Assembly (NCBI RefSeq): GCF_038002765.1
Contig: NZ_JBBODE010000002.1
Location: 1,860,001 to 1,924,000, forward strand
Origin: Peribacillus sp. FSL H8-0477
GTDB taxonomy: Bacteria > Bacillota > Bacilli > Bacillales > DSM-1321
DNA: 64,000 nucleotides
Direction: 5' to 3'
The notes under the pieces were generated by a model that was not told the origin of the DNA, made no database searches, and was given only the letters and a program-made list of their open reading frames with translations. Numbering within the stretch: position 1 is the first letter of the stretch; each line of letters begins with the position of its first letter. The position numbers were made by a program, and so were the translations under genes. Positions 61,648 through 64,000 of this stretch are shown here, in pieces.

Positions 61648-62814
61648 ATGACGAGTAAGAGCAGAGAAGAGAATGGGTATTTTGGTGAATTCGGAGGCAG
61701 CTATGTTCCGGAAGCACTTCAACAAGTAATGGACGTTCTTGAGGAACAATTTTATAAAATTAAAGATGATCGTGCCTTCAATGAAGAGTTACAATTCTAT
61801 TTAAAAGAGTATGTTGGCCGGGAAAATCCGTTAACATTTGCAGAAAATCTAACTAAACAAATTGGCGGAGCAAAAATCTATTTAAAACGCGAAGATTTAA
61901 ATCATACAGGGGCACATAAGATTAACAACGCTATTGGACAAATTTTATTAGCAAAACGCCTCGGAGCAAAACGAATTATTGCTGAAACAGGAGCAGGACA
62001 GCATGGGGTAGCGACAGCAACAGCAGGAGCCATGTTTGGACTGCCAGTGACCATTTATATGGGATCAGTAGATTGTGAGAGACAAGCATTAAACGTGTTT
62101 AGAATGGAGCTCCTTGGTGCGAAAGTGGTTCCGGTTACGAAAGGTCAGGGAAGACTGAAAGATGCAGTGGAAGAAGCTTTAGGCGACTTAATCCAGAACC
62201 ATGAGGACACTTTTTATCTTTTAGGTTCAGCAGTTGGACCGCATCCATACCCGACAATGGTTAAACACTTCCAGTCTATTATAAGTGAAGAATCTAAACG
62301 GCAGATTCTCGAAAAAGAAGGCAAACTGCCAACTGCTGTCGTCGCTTGTACAGGTGGAGGAAGCAACGCTATTGGAGCATTCGCTCATTACCTAGATGAA
62401 GATGTCCGCCTCATTGGTGTGGAACCCGTTGAAGCAGCTACTATGTCGGAGGGAGTACCTGCCGTTTTACATGGGTTTAAATGTTTGACGCTGCTCGATG
62501 AAAAAGGAGAGCCTAGACCTACGTATTCCATAGCAGCTGGTTTAGACTACCCAGGGGTAGGGCCTGAACACAGCCAATTAAAGGTCAGCGGCCGAGCAGA
62601 ATATGTAACGGCAAGCGGCCAGGAAGCACTTGATGCCTTCCAATTACTTTCAAAGATTGAAGGGATCATCCCGGCTTTAGAAAGTTCACATGCAGTAGCT
62701 CACGCTATCAAATTAGCAAAGGAACTATCAAAAGAAGACATTATCATTGTTAATCTATCAGGACGCGGTGACAAAGATGTTGAACAAGTCTTTAAGATGT
62801 TATCTAGTAAGTAA
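61648..62814 (+). CDS. trpB: Tryptophan synthase beta chain
   Basis: The 388-residue PLP enzyme joins indole and serine to tryptophan. Hallmarks: [20 protein letters not shown] at the start, PLP lysine in [15 protein letters not shown] near residue 91, [15 protein letters not shown] near 113, the phosphate-binding [12 protein letters not shown] near 232, and [12 protein letters not shown] near 352. It is of the TrpB1 type, which normally works with TrpA, but no other trp gene is in the window. AAAGGAGACGAGG precedes ATG. A terminator follows, so it is monocistronic here. Confidence 0.95.
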   Translation: MTSKSREENGYFGEFGGSYVPEALQQVMDVLEEQFYKIKDDRAFNEELQFYLKEYVGRENPLTFAENLTKQIGGAKIYLKREDLNHTGAHKINNAIGQILLAKRLGAKRIIAETGAGQHGVATATAGAMFGLPVTIYMGSVDCERQALNVFRMELLGAKVVPVTKGQGRLKDAVEEALGDLIQNHEDTFYLLGSAVGPHPYPTMVKHFQSIISEESKRQILEKEGKLPTAVVACTGGGSNAIGAFAHYLDEDVRLIGVEPVEAATMSEGVPAVLHGFKCLTLLDEKGEPRPTYSIAAGLDYPGVGPEHSQLKVSGRAEYVTASGQEALDAFQLLSKIEGIIPALESSHAVAHAIKLAKELSKEDIIIVNLSGRGDKDVEQVFKMLSSK

Positions 62815-62825
62815 AAATAATATAA

Positions 62826-62861
62826 AGGAATCCATTTTGATTTTAAAATGGATTCTTTTTT
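62826..62861 (+). terminator. Intrinsic terminator
   Basis: GAATCCATTTT and AAAATGGATTC form an 11-bp stem followed by T6. Confidence 0.88.
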
Positions 62862-62966
62862 CGGAATGACCAGCCCATTAAGCTTTACAAAGTAATAAGT
62901 TAATAGTTATTACTCTAGTTTTTTGATAAAGTATGTGTATACATATTAGAGATAATGAGGGAACAG

Positions 62967-63635
62967 ATGAAGCGAAAACGAAAGAAATTAAAGCCTATAT
63001 TTAAATTGGTCATTTTGGTATGTGGATTTTTGCTTATTAAGCAGTTCTTACAGTCTCCAGTCACTACTGAACAAGTCTCTACTTCTGTGCGGTCGCCGGA
63101 TCCCTATTCAGACGTGAAAAAGTATAGTTCACAAATTAATAATGAATTAGCTAAATTTGGTTTGGAAGAACACACGGTTACCTTGGTTGCCTTAATGCAG
63201 CAAGAAAGCCGCGGACAGGGAGGTGATCCCATGCAATCGTCTGAATCAGCAGGACTTGCTCCTAATACGATCAACGAACCTTCTGAAAGTATCGAACAAG
63301 GAGTTAAACATTTTAAACGAATATTGGAACATGGGAAGAAAAGGGACGTAGATTTCCCAACAATCCTTCAGTCTTATAATATGGGAATCGGTTATATTAA
63401 TTTTATAGCCAAGTCAGGCGGTACCCATACGGAAGCTTTAGCGAAGCAGTTTTCTAAGCTACAAGTTGAAAAAAATCCATCTCTCTATAATTGTGGAGGC
63501 AACAAAGATAACTTTCGCTATCCCTATTGCTACGGTGATTATACTTACAGTTCCAAGGTAGCAAGTAATATGGATGCCCTTTCGGATAGTGTTCCTGCGC
63601 TTGGCGATAAAGAGCAAACAGGTGAGGCGTTTTAA
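62967..63635 (+). CDS. Lysozyme-like (transglycosylase-fold) exported protein
   Basis: The 222-residue product has a basic start (KRKRKKLK) and a membrane anchor or signal (FKLVILVCGFLLIKQFL), then a lysozyme-like domain: VTLVALMQQESRGQGGDPMQ near residue 72-92 with the catalytic Glu, SIEQGVKHFKRILEHGKK, ILQSYNMGIGYINFIAKSGG and the end YCYGDYTYSSKVASNM. It matches the N-terminal domain of CwlT and related pneumococcal-vaccine-antigen-A-like muramidases. It probably cleaves peptidoglycan glycan strands. ATG at 62967 is 5 bases from GAGGGA; an upstream ATG at 62955 has no site. Confidence 0.85.
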   Translation: MKRKRKKLKPIFKLVILVCGFLLIKQFLQSPVTTEQVSTSVRSPDPYSDVKKYSSQINNELAKFGLEEHTVTLVALMQQESRGQGGDPMQSSESAGLAPNTINEPSESIEQGVKHFKRILEHGKKRDVDFPTILQSYNMGIGYINFIAKSGGTHTEALAKQFSKLQVEKNPSLYNCGGNKDNFRYPYCYGDYTYSSKVASNMDALSDSVPALGDKEQTGEAF

Positions 63636-63694
63636 CATCCTCAGCTGTTTTTCTTTTTGAAAATAGGAGTGAATTTTTGGAGGATGGCAGCTAA

Positions 63695-64000
63695 ATGAAT
63701 AAAACAATTGGAATTTTAGCCCATGTAGACGCTGGTAAAACAACGTTTGCTGAACAGCTTTTATATTATACAAACACTATTAAACAACGAGGGCGCGTAG
63801 ATCATCAAGATGCTTTCCTTGATAGCCATCATATAGAAAGAGAGCGTGGAATCACTGTATTTGCGGATCAAGCCAAGTTTTCTTATCGTGATTCGAACTA
63901 TTATTTAATTGATACACCTGGTCATATAGATTTTTCTCCGGAGATGGAGCGAAGCATTCAGGCCATGGATTATGCAATTATCGTTATTAGTGCCGTGGAA
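63695..64000 (+). CDS. Translation-factor GTPase (TetM/EF-G-like), N-terminal part
   Basis: The gene runs off the window; 102 codons are visible. They show the G domain of a translational GTPase: P-loop GILAHVDAGKTTFAEQLLYY near residue 6-25, switch I with HHIERERGITVFADQ, and DTPGHIDFSPEMERSIQAMD near 74. The short effector loop (ERGITV after a brief insert) is as in TetM/TetP-type ribosomal protection proteins and their chromosomal relatives rather than EF-G. Resistance cannot be claimed from this part. GGAGGAT precedes ATG. Confidence 0.88.
   Translation, partial: MNKTIGILAHVDAGKTTFAEQLLYYTNTIKQRGRVDHQDAFLDSHHIERERGITVFADQAKFSYRDSNYYLIDTPGHIDFSPEMERSIQAMDYAIIVISAVE

Noticed and set aside
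1-64000. CRISPR arrays or rRNA/tRNA operons
   Set aside because: No regularly spaced direct repeats and no rRNA or intact tRNA sequences were seen on either strand.

Overview
The window looks like chromosomal DNA of a spore-forming, low-G+C Firmicute of the family Bacillaceae (Bacillus, Neobacillus or Peribacillus type). The grounds are strong AGGAGG-type ribosome sites with frequent TTG/GTG starts, a methionine T-box, sigma-A, Fur, PurR and CcpA-like sites, a Spo0M homologue, two SigL (sigma-54) activators and many small Bacillus-specific families (DUF4256, DUF2691, DUF5071-like). No species can be named from sequence alone.

Layout. 1-6.1 kb: unlinked housekeeping or hypothetical genes (DNA alkylation repair-like protein, DUF4256, DUF5050 lipoprotein, cyclophilin lipoprotein, acetyltransferase). 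6.2-10.0 kb: Fur-controlled iron-hydroxamate ABC importer (fhuC-D-B-G order). 10.0-15 kb: methionine T-box with a short paralogous methionyl-tRNA synthetase, then a large Suv3-like RNA helicase. 15-19 kb: decayed sequence, TerC-family transporter, small membrane protein, phosphatase, quinone oxidoreductase. 19.2-21.9 kb: a BMP-type binding lipoprotein paired with a chemoreceptor. 22-34.2 kb: a sigma-54 activator followed by a sigma-54 promoter and a ten-gene operon that couples a branched-chain-amino-acid-type ABC importer (livHMGFK) to an acyl-CoA ligase, acyl-CoA dehydrogenase, two SDRs and a thiolase. 34.2-38 kb: a graveyard of mobile DNA (IS3 end, DUF2971 pseudogene, ssrA/tmRNA 3' fragment, integrase with one stop codon). 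38-40.8 kb: M20 amidohydrolase, PurR-type guaC.

40.9-48.4 kb is the most interesting part. A second sigma-54 activator and a second sigma-54 promoter with operator-like repeats serve genes whose best interpretation is cyclohexanecarboxylate catabolism: AliA-like ligase, AliB-like dehydrogenase, BadH-like SDR and BadI-like ring-opening hydrolase. The BadK crotonase is missing, and two MaoC/hot-dog proteins that have lost family catalytic residues are present. The predicted product, pimeloyl-CoA, could be shortened by the enzymes of the first sigma-54 operon, so the two clusters may form one import, ring-opening and beta-oxidation system.

48.4-64 kb: a structured intergenic segment, an Aas-like acyl-ACP synthetase without its acyltransferase half, spo0M, a CcpA-type operon (SDR plus thioesterase), two membrane zinc peptidases, alkaline phosphatase, a GC-rich intergenic repeat, a PhzF relic, DUF2691, SRPBCC, Nif3-like and phosphotransferase genes, an orphan trpB, a lysozyme-like protein, and the start of a TetM/EF-G-like GTPase cut by the window edge.
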